From positions 1-37,482 of the forward strand of contig BMTH01000029.1 in the NCBI GenBank assembly GCA_014649575.1: a stretch of DNA of 37,482 bases, in the 5' to 3' direction. The translations under genes and the position numbers were made by a program. Below are positions 29,695 through 37,482 of this stretch, piece by piece (position 1 is the first letter of the stretch; each line of letters starts with the position of its first letter). Origin of the DNA: Streptomyces griseoincarnatus. Lineage in GTDB: Bacteria > Actinomycetota > Actinomycetes > Streptomycetales > Streptomycetaceae. The notes beneath the pieces were generated by a model. That model was not told where the DNA came from. It did no database searches and was given only the letters and a program-made list of their open reading frames with translations.

Positions 29695-30531
29695 TTAGCG
29701 CTTCTTGTTCGTCTTGCGGCGGCGGACGATGTACTTGTTCGACGCCTTCTTGGGCGAACGAGTACGGCCTTCCTTCTTGCCCCAGGGGGACACGGGGTGA
29801 CGGCCACCGGAGGTCCGGCCCTCACCACCACCGTGCGGGTGGTCCACCGGGTTCATGACGACACCGCGGACGGTCGGGCGGACGCCCAGCCACCGCTTGC
29901 GGCCCGCCTTGCCCCAGTTGATGTTGCTCTGCTCGGCGTTGCCGACCTCGCCGACCGTGGCGCGGCAGCGCTGGTCGACCAGGCGGATCTCACCGGAGGG
30001 CATGCGGAGGTGGGCCATGGTGCCCTCCTTCGCGAGCAGCTGCACCGAGGCGCCGGCGGAGCGGGCGAACTTGGCGCCGCCGCCGGGACGCAGCTCGATG
30101 GCGTGCAGCGTCGTACCCACGGGGATGTTGCGCAGGGCAAGGTTGTTGCCCGGCTTGATGTCGGCCCCGGGACCGTTCTCGACGCGGTCGCCCTGGTTCA
30201 GGCCACGCGGCGCGAGGATGTAGCGCTTCTCGCCGTCCGCGTAGTGCAGGAGCGCGATGCGCGCGGTGCGGTTGGGGTCGTACTCGATGTGCGCGACCTT
30301 CGCCGGCACGCCGTCCTTGTCGTGACGACGGAAGTCGATCACGCGGTAGGCGCGCTTGTGGCCACCGCCCTGGTGGCGGACGGTCACACGACCGGAATTG
30401 TTACGGCCGCCCTTGCTGTGCAGGGGACGGACCAGCGACTTCTCCGGCGTGGACCGCGTGACCTCGACGAAGTCGGCGACGCTGGAGCCACGACGGCCCG
30501 GAGTCGTCGGCTTGTACTTGCGGATACCCAT
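29695..30531 (-). CDS. rplB: 50S ribosomal protein L2
   Basis: L2 has 278 residues and supports the peptidyl transferase centre and subunit joining. MGIRKYKPTTPGRRGSSVAD, GGGHKRAYRVIDFRRHDKDG and GVVMNPVDHPHGGGEGRTSG (with the conserved His) are diagnostic, ending in a basic tail. It lies 38 bp after rplW. Confidence 0.98.
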   Translation of the reverse strand: MGIRKYKPTTPGRRGSSVADFVEVTRSTPEKSLVRPLHSKGGRNNSGRVTVRHQGGGHKRAYRVIDFRRHDKDGVPAKVAHIEYDPNRTARIALLHYADGEKRYILAPRGLNQGDRVENGPGADIKPGNNLALRNIPVGTTLHAIELRPGGGAKFARSAGASVQLLAKEGTMAHLRMPSGEIRLVDQRCRATVGEVGNAEQSNINWGKAGRKRWLGVRPTVRGVVMNPVDHPHGGGEGRTSGGRHPVSPWGKKEGRTRSPKKASNKYIVRRRKTNKKR

Positions 30532-30569
30532 TTCTCAGTCCTCGTCCGATATCGAACGATCCTGACCGC

Positions 30570-30989
30570 TTACGCGGTCGGACCGCCGAAGATGTCGATA
30601 CGGTCGCCCTCGGCGAGGGTCACGATCGCGCGCTTGGTGGCGGCACGCTGGCCGAACCCGGTGCGGGTGCGCTTGCGCTTGCCGACGCGGTTGATCGTGT
30701 TGACCCCGGTGACCTTGACCTCGAAGACCGCCTGGACGGCCTCCTTGATCTGGGTCTTGTTGGCACGCGGGTCGACGAGGAACGTGTACTTGTTCTCGTC
30801 GATGAGCGCGTAGCTCTTCTCGGACACGACCGGCTTCAGCAGCACGTCACGGGGGTCCGTGTACGCCTTGCTCGCCGGGGTGACGACGGTGTTCTTGCCT
30901 TCGGCCTCGTGGCGACGCGCCTTGGCGACGCGAGCGGCCTTGGCCGCCTTGGCGGCCTTCGAGGCGATCGAGGGGTGACGGGCAGCCAT
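30570..30989 (-). CDS. rplW: 50S ribosomal protein L23
   Basis: L23 has 139 residues and forms the docking site for trigger factor and SRP. The conserved part begins near residue 46 (DPRDVLLKPVVSEKSYALID) and continues with NKYTFLVDPRANKTQIKEAV and GVNTINRVGKRKRTRTGFGQ. About 45 Ala/Lys-rich residues precede it (SIASKAAKAAKAARVAKARR), making it longer than the roughly 100-residue E. coli protein. Its ATG overlaps the rplD stop by one base. Confidence 0.97.
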   Translation of the reverse strand: MAARHPSIASKAAKAAKAARVAKARRHEAEGKNTVVTPASKAYTDPRDVLLKPVVSEKSYALIDENKYTFLVDPRANKTQIKEAVQAVFEVKVTGVNTINRVGKRKRTRTGFGQRAATKRAIVTLAEGDRIDIFGGPTA

Positions 30990-31648
30990 CAGACCTCGCT
31001 CCCTTCGTTGTCGTTGGCCTTGTTCGGGCCGGCGACGAAGGACTCGAAAGCGGCCTTGGTGAAGACCACGTCGTCCGAGACGAGAACGTCGTACGTGTTC
31101 AGCTGGCCCGGCTCCAGGATGTGGACCTGGGGCAGGTTGCGGGCGGAGAGCCACGCGGCCTCGTCGGCGCGGTCGACGACCAGGAGCAGGTTCTTGCGCT
31201 CCGAGATCTTGCCGAACAGCGTCCTGGCGGCCTTCGTGGAGGGGTTCTCGCCCTCGACCACGCCGGTGACGACGTGGATGCGGTTGTGGCGCGCCCGGTC
31301 GGTGAGGGCGTGACGCAGGGCGGCAGCCTTCATCTTCTTGGGCGTGCGCTGCGAGTAGTCGCGCGGCACGGGACCGTGCACGACGCCACCACCGGCGAAC
31401 TGCGGCGCGCGGGTCGAGCCCTGGCGGGCGCGGCCGGTGCCCTTCTGGCGGTACGGCTTCTTGCCACCACCACGGACCTCGCCACGGGACTTCGTCTTGT
31501 GGGTGCCCTGGCGGGCAGCGGCCAGCTGCGCGACGACGACCTGGTGGATCAGCGGAACGCTGACCTTCTCGACGTCGAAGATCTCCGAGGGGAGCTCGAC
31601 GGTACCGGCCTTGTCGCCCGCCGGCGAAAGGATGTCAACAGTGCTCAT
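30989..31648 (-). CDS. rplD: 50S ribosomal protein L4
   Basis: L4 has 219 residues and reaches the exit tunnel with its extended loop (KKPYRQKGTGRARQGSTRAP). MSTVDILSPAGDKAGTVELP begins it. In E. coli L4 autoregulates the S10 operon by binding the leader; whether this happens here is unknown. It lies eight bases after rplC. Confidence 0.98.
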   Translation of the reverse strand: MSTVDILSPAGDKAGTVELPSEIFDVEKVSVPLIHQVVVAQLAAARQGTHKTKSRGEVRGGGKKPYRQKGTGRARQGSTRAPQFAGGGVVHGPVPRDYSQRTPKKMKAAALRHALTDRARHNRIHVVTGVVEGENPSTKAARTLFGKISERKNLLLVVDRADEAAWLSARNLPQVHILEPGQLNTYDVLVSDDVVFTKAAFESFVAGPNKANDNEGSEV

Positions 31649-31656
31649 CGGTTACC

Positions 31657-32301
31657 TCAGGCCCCCTTGGCCGCGGTGCGGACCAGGACGAGGCCGCCGT
31701 TCGGACCGGGAACCGCGCCCTTGATGAGCAGCAGACCCTTCTCCGCGTCAACGGCGTGGACGGTCAGGTTCTGGGTGGTGACCCGCTCGTTGCCCATGCG
31801 ACCCGCCATGCGGAGGCCCTTGAACACACGGCCCGGGGTGGCGCAGCCACCGATGGAACCGGGCGAGCGGTGCTTGCGCTGGGTGCCGTGTCCGGCGCCG
31901 AGGCCCTTGAAGTTGTGACGCTTCATGACACCGGCGAAGCCCTTGCCCTTGCTCTTGCCGGTGACGTCGACCTTCACGCCCGACTCGAAGACCTCAGCGG
32001 TGACTTCCTGGCCCAGCGTGTACTCGGAGGCGTCCGACGTGCGGATCTCGACGAGGTGACGACGGGGGGTGACGTCGGCCTTGGCGAAGTGGCCCTTGAG
32101 GGGCTTGTTCACCTTGCGCGGGTCGATCTCGCCGAAGGCGATCTGGACCGACTCGTAGCCGTCGACGTCGTTCGTACGGACCTGGGTGACGACGTTGGGG
32201 CCGGCCTTGACGACGGTGACCGGAACAACACGGTTGTTCGCGTCCCACACCTGCGTCATGCCGAGCTTCTCGCCCAGGATGCCCTTGATCTGCTTTGCCA
32301 T
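31657..32301 (-). CDS. rplC: 50S ribosomal protein L3
   Basis: L3 has 214 residues. KGILGEKLGMTQVWDANNRV, FAGVMKRHNFKGLGAGHGTQ and HRSPGSIGGCATPGRVFKGL, the loop near the peptidyl transferase centre, are diagnostic. It lies 18 bp after rpsJ. Confidence 0.98.
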   Translation of the reverse strand: MAKQIKGILGEKLGMTQVWDANNRVVPVTVVKAGPNVVTQVRTNDVDGYESVQIAFGEIDPRKVNKPLKGHFAKADVTPRRHLVEIRTSDASEYTLGQEVTAEVFESGVKVDVTGKSKGKGFAGVMKRHNFKGLGAGHGTQRKHRSPGSIGGCATPGRVFKGLRMAGRMGNERVTTQNLTVHAVDAEKGLLLIKGAVPGPNGGLVLVRTAAKGA

Positions 32302-32319
32302 CTCTTCAGATCACCGGCC

Positions 32320-32628
32320 TCAGAGCTTGATCTCGATGTCGACACCGGCCGGGAGGTCGAGTCGCATCAGAGAGTCAACGGTCTTGGGGGTCGGGTCGAG
32401 GATGTCGATCAGGCGCTTGTGCGTGCGCATCTCGAAGTGCTCGCGCGAGTCCTTGTACTTGTGCGGCGACTTGATGACGCAGTACACGTTCTTCTCAGTG
32501 GGCAGCGGCACCGGGCCCGCGACCGACGCACCAGTACGCGTCACCGTCTCGACGATCTTCTTCGCCGAAGAGTCGATGACCTCGTGGTCGTAGGCCTTGA
32601 GCCGGATGCGGATCTTCTGTCCCGCCAT
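32320..32628 (-). CDS. rpsJ: 30S ribosomal protein S10
   Basis: S10 has 102 residues and doubles as NusE in antitermination. MAGQKIRIRLKAYDHEVIDS and HKYKDSREHFEMRTHKRLID are diagnostic. The ORF extends to 32832, but S10 begins at ATG 32628. It is first gene of the S10 operon, with a long untranslated leader. Confidence 0.98.
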   Translation of the reverse strand: MAGQKIRIRLKAYDHEVIDSSAKKIVETVTRTGASVAGPVPLPTEKNVYCVIKSPHKYKDSREHFEMRTHKRLIDILDPTPKTVDSLMRLDLPAGVDIEIKL

Positions 32629-32768
32629 GGCTACTTCGTAGTCCTGTCTCTCATTACGCTCTGGAACCCGGAGCGGCTTCCCCCCACCTCCGACCCACGC
32701 GGTCGGGCGTGTCGCGCTCCCGCTGACACAGATGTCCCTTGTTCGAACATCCCCGCGGGATTGACACG

Positions 32769-32798
32769 GCCCTACCAGAACCGCGGACCGGGGGCGAA
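32769..32798 (-). promoter_or_regulatory. Candidate S10 operon promoter
   Basis: Minus-strand TTCGCC (32793-32798) and TAGGGC (32769-32774) are 18 bp apart. Transcription would start near 32762, about 135 bases before rpsJ. The hexamers fit the consensus only partly. Confidence 0.45.
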
Positions 32799-33066
32799 AG
32801 GCCCACCGGGCGCCTGGCCGGCGCCGCACCACACTTCCCGGAAGATTCCCGTACGTCCGCCCCTGATCAGGGACGACGAGTACTGTGGGACTCGCTTCCG
32901 GTCCTCCCGGCGGGAGGCGCGCAGCATCAACACTCGACCGAGCAACTCGGACAGTCTGCCACAGAGGGCGGGGGGCTGGCCAATCGGGCGGAAGAGAGTA
33001 CCCCGGGGGGTGGCGTGAGCAAACCCTGTGGGCTCACGGGGCGCGTCTCGTGCACTCGGGCCGGTG

Positions 33067-33090
33067 CTGACGACGCGCCGCGGTCGTCAG
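33067..33090 (-). terminator. Hairpin after the immunity gene
   Basis: CTGACGAC (33067-33074) and GTCGTCAG (33083-33090) form a perfect 8-bp stem with an eight-base loop, ten bases after the immunity-gene stop. A second stem CGTGAGC/GCTCACG follows at 33014-33038. They likely end the RHS-immunity transcript. Confidence 0.6.
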
Positions 33091-33100
33091 GTCACCCCGC

Positions 33101-33544
33101 CTACCTGTACCAGTCCTCGCCGTCACTTCCCAGCACACTGCGCAGATAGCTCTCCAGGTCGGGTGAAACGAGGTTTCGACTGTCCGTCTCGTGGTCCCAG
33201 ACGAAAACCTCATTGCGCTCCGGAACCCGAACGAAGGCGAACTGGTCACCCCCGCCGTTGTCGCCGAAAAACATCAGTGAATCGAACGGCATGTAGAGCG
33301 AGCGAAATTGCTCGTCTCCACGAAAATGCATGTTGTCGTCCAGGATGCGCTGGGCCGACCAGACGACGTCAGTTCCGTACTCGTCTGTCAATCCGTCGCT
33401 CTCGAGGAGGAACGACCGCAGATCCGACGGGAGCGACTGCCCGAGCTCACTCTCTATCCGGTCCAGGAGGGACGGGTCGGCGGGGCCGTCGGACTCGTCC
33501 GACGGGAACGACTCGATAAGGTCACGCCACATGTTCCAAGCCAA
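33101..33544 (-). CDS. SMI1/KNR4 family immunity protein
   Basis: A 147-residue acidic cytoplasmic protein. SLLDRIESELGQSLPSDLRS, FLLESDGLTDEYGTDVVWSA and FGDNGGGDQFAFVRV match the SMI1/KNR4 (SUKH-1-like) fold, with the usual order of helix, LP-D-hR-FL, NG-like turn and GGDxF strand. SUKH proteins are common immunity partners of nuclease-type polymorphic toxins. It starts 15 bp after the RHS stop and is surely cotranscribed, so it should protect the producer from that toxin tip. A weak GA-rich sequence precedes the ATG. Base composition is visibly less GC-rich than in neighbouring housekeeping genes. Specific pairing is inferred from position. Confidence 0.88.
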   Translation of the reverse strand: MAWNMWRDLIESFPSDESDGPADPSLLDRIESELGQSLPSDLRSFLLESDGLTDEYGTDVVWSAQRILDDNMHFRGDEQFRSLYMPFDSLMFFGDNGGGDQFAFVRVPERNEVFVWDHETDSRNLVSPDLESYLRSVLGSDGEDWYR

Positions 33545-33559
33545 TCTCGTCGAACTCGG

Positions 33560-33967
33560 CTACCGGATTCTCGGACTGAACCAGTTTCCGAGCATATCAT
33601 CGACTTTCGTCACCTGATCCATTACTTCCTGCCTGGTCGGGTTCGGATTGGCGTCGTAGAACCTATTCCATTCGACCCGTATCTGGCTCAGGTGAACCTT
33701 ACTGTTGATGTCCCCCTTGGGTATCCCGCGCAGATTCTCAAGGGAATGCAGCTCGTCCGCCGAGAAGAGGCCCGGATACTTCTTGAGCACCTGCTGCTCG
33801 ATCGCATGGTGCACGACGACCTTGCCCTTGAGGTGGGGATGGGCGTCGAAGAACGTCTTCTTGTAGTTGTGACTCGTGGTGCTTCCCACAGATGCTTCGG
33901 CTCGTGTGGGCACGTTCGGTCCGAGAACGGTCTCGCGCCTGGCCGCAGCCAGCTTGGCCGCGTCCTC
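33560..33967 (-). other. Variable C-terminal toxin domain of the RHS protein
   Basis: This region encodes the 135 residues after the DPLGLTPC boundary. In the tail, His53-His54 (KVVVHHAIEQQ), Asn78 (HSLENLRGIP) and His92 (SKVHLSQIR) are spaced as in HNH/Endo VII-like ββα-Me nucleases, followed by RVEWNRFYDANP. The stretch is richer in A and T than the RHS shell, consistent with exchange of tips by recombination. DNase activity is inference; the precise HNH clade is not assigned. Confidence 0.65.
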
Positions 33968-36900
33968 GCAGGGCGTAAGTCCCAGCGGATCCGACCAGGT
34001 CAGCGGGTTGGAGACGTAGGCGAATGGGTTGAGTCCCGCTGCCAGGCCCAATGGGTCACCGCTGAGGTAACGGGCTGTCTCAGGGTCGTAGTGACGGAAG
34101 ACGTTGTAGTGCAGGCCGGTCTCGGGGTCGAAGTACTGCCCGGGGAACCGCAGCGGCGTGTACGCGCTCGCGGAGCGGTTCCACATCGTGTTGCCCCAGA
34201 GCGTCGCCCGTGACCTCCACGCGATCTCGCCCTCACCGCTGACGAGTTCCGTGGGGGCGCCGACGAGGTCGGTGACGATACCGAAGAAACGGCGATCGAT
34301 CTCGTCCTGAGGTGTCTCGGCGTCGAGGATGCGTTCCGTCTGTGCGATCGGCCGGTACCCCTCGTGATCCCAGGTCACCACCACGGTGTGCGACTGGCCG
34401 GCGGACCAGGTCGTCTGTTCGCAGAGCGTGGTGCCGTCCCAGACGAAGTCCGTCCGCTCGATGACGGACATGCCGTCCTCCGCATGCCTCCGCTTCGCTA
34501 TGCGGCGTCCCAGCGGGTCATACAGGTATGTCCACCGGGTGCCGTCCGGTGTCGTAACCGCCGTCAGCCGGTCTTCGGCGTCCCACTCGTATCGCCATGT
34601 TTCACGCTTGCGTGACAGACGTGTCTTCTGACGAAGAGTGACACGTCCTTGAGCGTCGTACTCGTACCGCACCTGGCCCGCCTTCACGAGGCGCGTGCCG
34701 CGATAGCGGCGGTCGCCCGCGGCCTCCGGAGCCGGAAGCCCGGTCGGCCATGAGGCGTACGTCAAGTTGCCCTGCGGGTCGTAGTCATAACGCTCGCCGC
34801 CCAAGGGCCCATGCACGGAGGTGACGTGGCCGGTCGCGCCGGTCTCATATCGGCTGACAACGGCGCCTTCGCTTTCCACGGCGCTGAGGTGCCCCTCGGG
34901 GCTGAAGTGGTAGCGGCGTGTGCTCATGGTGCGGCCGCGGTGAGTAAGCGTCTGGGAACGCCTGCGCCCGACCGGGTCGTACGTGTGAGCGAGCGCGATG
35001 TGGTCGCCGATGTGGCGCACCAGCTCCCGCCCTGCCCCGTCCCGGTCGAAGCGAACCACCTGGCCCGAGCTGACGAGTTCCGCCGCGCTGCCGGCAGCGT
35101 CGTAACTCCAGCTGCTCACCGCACCACTGGGTGTCGTCCGGGTACGGCGGTTACCCACGGGATCGTAGGTGTGCGTGAGGCGCCGGCTGTTCGTCGTTTC
35201 CGCGAGCACCCTCCCCACCTCGTCCCGTTCCATGGCGACGACGGCGTGCTGACCTGCCGCTTCCAGAAGACGACCGCACAGGTCGTAACGGAAGGAGATG
35301 TCCTTCCCGTCGACGTGCCGGTGGACCACACGGCCGAGGACGTCGTACTCGGTGCGAACGGTCTGGTCGAGGGAGTCCGTGCGCTCGACGAGTTGCCCGG
35401 CAAGATCGTAGGAGTAGCGGGTGGTGACGCCGTCGAAGTCCGTTTCAGACACCAAGCGCCCCGCTGCGTCGTACTCGTAGGTCCACGCATGACCGGTGGC
35501 CACGGTGACCCCGGTCAGACGAAGGTCGGCGTCATAGGTGTACGTGGTACGGGCCCCGGCGGGGTCGGTCATTGCCGCCAGCAAGTCGAAGTGGGTGTAT
35601 GCGTAGGTCGTCACATGCCCCGCGGTGTCCTCGTGACGAACACAGTTGCCCTCGCCGTCATAGGCCCATGTTTCTGTACCGTCCGCGTCCGTCTGCCGGG
35701 TGAGCAGTCCTTCCGGAGTCCACTCGAGTTCTGTGACACTGCCGAGTTGGTCGGTCAGTTCTACGGTGCGACCGAAGGCATCTCGTTCGTGCCGGACTGT
35801 TCCGCGCAAGGGGTCCGTGATCTCCAGCGGCAGCCCCGCTCGGTCGGTCCGGATCACCGTGGTCCGGCCGAGCGGGTCGGTGACCGAGCACAGGTGGCCG
35901 TCGGCCGTGTACGAGTACCGTGACGTGGCGCCATCGGGATCGGTCACGGCCGTGCGGTTTCCTCGTTCGTCGTAGTCGCTCCGCACAGTGGCGCCGTCGG
36001 GCAGAGTGACCACCGCGGGCAGTCCGAGATCGTTGTAGGTGTAGGTGGTGCGTTCCCCGTCAGGACGGACGATCTCTGTGGGACGCCCTTGATCGTCGTA
36101 CGTCACTCGCGTCGTCCGGCCCAGAGGGTCCGTGTGCGAGAGCAGGTGGTGGTGGACGTCGTACGTCCTCGTCGTGCATGCGCCGACCGCGTTGACCTCG
36201 GCGACGACCTGCGAGTCGGCGTTGACGGCATAGCGATTCACCGTGCCGTCACCACTGGTCACCGTCGTGACCCGATGCCCGGGCCAGTCGTCGTCGATGC
36301 CGTCGTAGACGAAGGTGTGGGAGACGTGCCCCGCCTCCCCGCCCTGTGCGGTACAGCGGTCCTGGGTGTCGTAGCTGTACCGGTAGCGACTGCCGTTGGT
36401 GTCGGTCCATTGCGCGATGCGCAACCGCTCGTCGTAGGTGAAGGTGAGCGGAACCTGGGAGGATCCGATCACTCCTGTGAGGCAGTCCTCCGTGTAGAGG
36501 AACCGCTTCACGGTGACATCTGCTCCCTGGGCGCCGGCTCCGCGCAGAATCAGTTCGGTGACTCTGCCATCGTCCACGGTGAAAGCAAGGTGGTATCCAC
36601 CGGAGTGACGCATGGCCTCGGGAGTACCGTCCGCCCTGTAGTCGAACGTGATGGTGTTTCCGTTGCGGTCACTGATCCTCTGAAGCGGTGCGATTCCCTC
36701 GGCAGGGGGTGCGAAATAGCGCGTGTGCGAGGTCTCGGGGTCGAGTATCTCGATGCCCCCGCACTCGGCGACGGTAAGCGGCCATCGCGGCCCTTGCTGC
36801 GGGTCGGTAGGAACGCCGACGGCTGAGGGCATCTCGTACGACAGCAGCATGCCGTCCTCGGTGACGAGGACCACGCCCTGGTCGGACACCTCCAGTCGCT

Positions 36901-37482
36901 GATCCAGCGTGGACGACCAGGTGGGTCCGAACCACCAGCCACAGCGGTAGTTCGACGCGGCGCGACGCACGAAGGTGAGGGGCAAGGTACCGGGGAGTTC
37001 CACGTCGGTTTGCTGCATGTACATCGCTCCGGTGGCGACGTCGACCGGGTCCCCGCAGCCGAAGATCTTGGTTTTCATGCGGCTGAAAGCACCCGCGGTG
37101 CCCTCCCCCAGGAGAGACCTGGCACCTTTACCCAGCCCCTTGACTCCGAGCGCCATTCCCTTGAGCCCCATGGAGCCCAGGCTTTTCATCCCCTTGGCAA
37201 GACCTCCGAGGGTCGTCAGTCCCTTCATGCCGGGTATGCAGTCCAGCGCGGCCAGTCCGACGTCCCATAGGGACGCCTGGCCTTTGCTGTATTTGTAGAG
37301 CGTGTCGGCGAGGACGACGAGCGCCGCGATGAGGACGATCGCGCCGAGGATCGGCCCGCCGATGATCATCGCGACGATCCCGACGACCGCGACCACGATC
37401 TTGCATGCGGCGACGATGTTGTCCCAGTTGTCGGTGAACCAGTCGCCGATCTCCTCCCACCACGACCGGTTCTGGATCCCCG
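33560..37482 (-). CDS. RHS/YD-repeat polymorphic toxin, partial at the right edge
   Basis: The frame is open to the right edge, so the N-terminus is missing; 1306 residues are visible. Residues about 27-62 hold hydrophobic segments (VVAVVGIVAMIIGGPILGAI). A Gly/Lys/Met-rich linker is followed near 145 by GDPVDVATGAMYMQQTDVEL, the DUF6531-like entry to the RHS shell. About 850 residues of YD repeats follow (for example GRLVSETDFDGVTTRYSYDL). The RHS core motif near 1107-1171 reads RFPGQYFDPETGLHYNVFRH and ends DPLGLTPC, the usual cleavage boundary. The last 135 residues (33560-33967) are the toxin tip with VHH, LENLRG and VHLSQIRVEW, an HH-N-H pattern suggesting a His-Me-finger nuclease. An immunity gene follows 15 bp later. 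The export route is not evident. Confidence 0.92.
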   Translation of the reverse strand, partial: GIQNRSWWEEIGDWFTDNWDNIVAACKIVVAVVGIVAMIIGGPILGAIVLIAALVVLADTLYKYSKGQASLWDVGLAALDCIPGMKGLTTLGGLAKGMKSLGSMGLKGMALGVKGLGKGARSLLGEGTAGAFSRMKTKIFGCGDPVDVATGAMYMQQTDVELPGTLPLTFVRRAASNYRCGWWFGPTWSSTLDQRLEVSDQGVVLVTEDGMLLSYEMPSAVGVPTDPQQGPRWPLTVAECGGIEILDPETSHTRYFAPPAEGIAPLQRISDRNGNTITFDYRADGTPEAMRHSGGYHLAFTVDDGRVTELILRGAGAQGADVTVKRFLYTEDCLTGVIGSSQVPLTFTYDERLRIAQWTDTNGSRYRYSYDTQDRCTAQGGEAGHVSHTFVYDGIDDDWPGHRVTTVTSGDGTVNRYAVNADSQVVAEVNAVGACTTRTYDVHHHLLSHTDPLGRTTRVTYDDQGRPTEIVRPDGERTTYTYNDLGLPAVVTLPDGATVRSDYDERGNRTAVTDPDGATSRYSYTADGHLCSVTDPLGRTTVIRTDRAGLPLEITDPLRGTVRHERDAFGRTVELTDQLGSVTELEWTPEGLLTRQTDADGTETWAYDGEGNCVRHEDTAGHVTTYAYTHFDLLAAMTDPAGARTTYTYDADLRLTGVTVATGHAWTYEYDAAGRLVSETDFDGVTTRYSYDLAGQLVERTDSLDQTVRTEYDVLGRVVHRHVDGKDISFRYDLCGRLLEAAGQHAVVAMERDEVGRVLAETTNSRRLTHTYDPVGNRRTRTTPSGAVSSWSYDAAGSAAELVSSGQVVRFDRDGAGRELVRHIGDHIALAHTYDPVGRRRSQTLTHRGRTMSTRRYHFSPEGHLSAVESEGAVVSRYETGATGHVTSVHGPLGGERYDYDPQGNLTYASWPTGLPAPEAAGDRRYRGTRLVKAGQVRYEYDAQGRVTLRQKTRLSRKRETWRYEWDAEDRLTAVTTPDGTRWTYLYDPLGRRIAKRRHAEDGMSVIERTDFVWDGTTLCEQTTWSAGQSHTVVVTWDHEGYRPIAQTERILDAETPQDEIDRRFFGIVTDLVGAPTELVSGEGEIAWRSRATLWGNTMWNRSASAYTPLRFPGQYFDPETGLHYNVFRHYDPETARYLSGDPLGLAAGLNPFAYVSNPLTWSDPLGLTPCEDAAKLAAARRETVLGPNVPTRAEASVGSTTSHNYKKTFFDAHPHLKGKVVVHHAIEQQVLKKYPGLFSADELHSLENLRGIPKGDINSKVHLSQIRVEWNRFYDANPNPTRQEVMDQVTKVDDMLGNWFSPRIR

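Larger units (their letters stand above)
32629..33100. other. Intergenic region upstream of the S10 operon
   Basis: A 472-bp gap without a recognisable gene. It contains the candidate S10 promoter, a leader of about 135 bases with a TGTTCGAACA palindrome (32740-32749), the palindrome CCCTGATCAGGG (32861-32872), and two hairpins near the immunity-gene stop (33014-33038 and 33067-33090). The middle, about 32880-33010, shows nothing I can interpret. Confidence 0.6.

Noticed and set aside
33308..34213. Plus-strand frame over the toxin tip and immunity gene
   Set aside because: It is antisense to two recognisable genes and has no recognisable domain.
1..37482. tRNA, rRNA, transposase or integrase genes
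   Set aside because: None was recognised on either strand; the composition break at the right end is linked to the RHS tip, not to a visible mobile element.

Overview
The window looks like chromosome from a Streptomyces or a very close relative. Support: very high GC, strong G/C third-position bias, many GTG starts, an S10-spc-alpha ribosomal protein cluster with no rpsD between rpsK and rpoA, fused NnrE-NnrD, actinobacterial-type extensions on S9 and S3, and a rare TTA leucine codon in one secreted-protein gene. No rRNA, tRNA, insertion sequence or CRISPR array was recognised.

Left part (1-11.2 kb). Cell-wall and cofactor housekeeping genes: nnrDE (metabolite repair), acpS (carrier-protein activation), glmS and glmM (the two ends of the route from fructose-6-phosphate to glucosamine-1-phosphate) and coaA (CoA synthesis). 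Between them lie a secreted beta-helix protein gene with a two-palindrome promoter and a TTA codon, a SigB/SigF-type sigma factor gene, a 41-codon membrane-peptide gene that fits between acpS and the sigma gene, a lipoprotein gene and a DUF389 membrane protein gene. A roughly 43-bp tandem repeat array occurs twice, just after the stop codons of nnrDE (positions 1-313) and glmM (9643-9850). The two arrays share about 122 nearly identical bases. Several genes here (glmS, acpS, coaA, the DUF389 gene, and the divergent pair at 14.0 kb) have a TAnnnT-like -10 box five to seven bases before the start codon, as expected for leaderless mRNAs.

Middle (11.5-15.9 kb). rplM-rpsI with a strong TTGACC/TATTCT promoter and a textbook terminator, a GT87/DUF2029-type polytopic membrane protein gene, a divergent single-pass membrane protein gene, and truA.

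15.9-32.7 kb, all on the minus strand. In transcription order (right to left): S10 genes rpsJ-rplC-rplD-rplW-rplB-rpsS-rplV-rpsC-rplP-rpmC-rpsQ, spc genes rplN-rplX-rplE-rpsZ-rpsH-rplF-rplR-rpsE-rpmD-rplO, then secY-adk, map, and infA-rpmJ-rpsM-rpsK-rpoA-rplQ. Many junctions are 1-5 bp or overlap as TGATG. Strong hairpins sit at the S10/spc boundary, between rplO and secY, after adk, and around rpoA. The rpsK-rpoA spacer holds an exact 38-bp copy of the 3' end of rpsK.

Right end (33.1-37.5 kb). An accessory contact-dependent competition module: a large RHS/YD-repeat protein, cut by the right window edge, whose C-terminal 135 residues carry an HH...N...H nuclease-like signature, followed 15 bp later by an SMI1/KNR4-type immunity gene. 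This pair is the clearest candidate for a variable conflict system.
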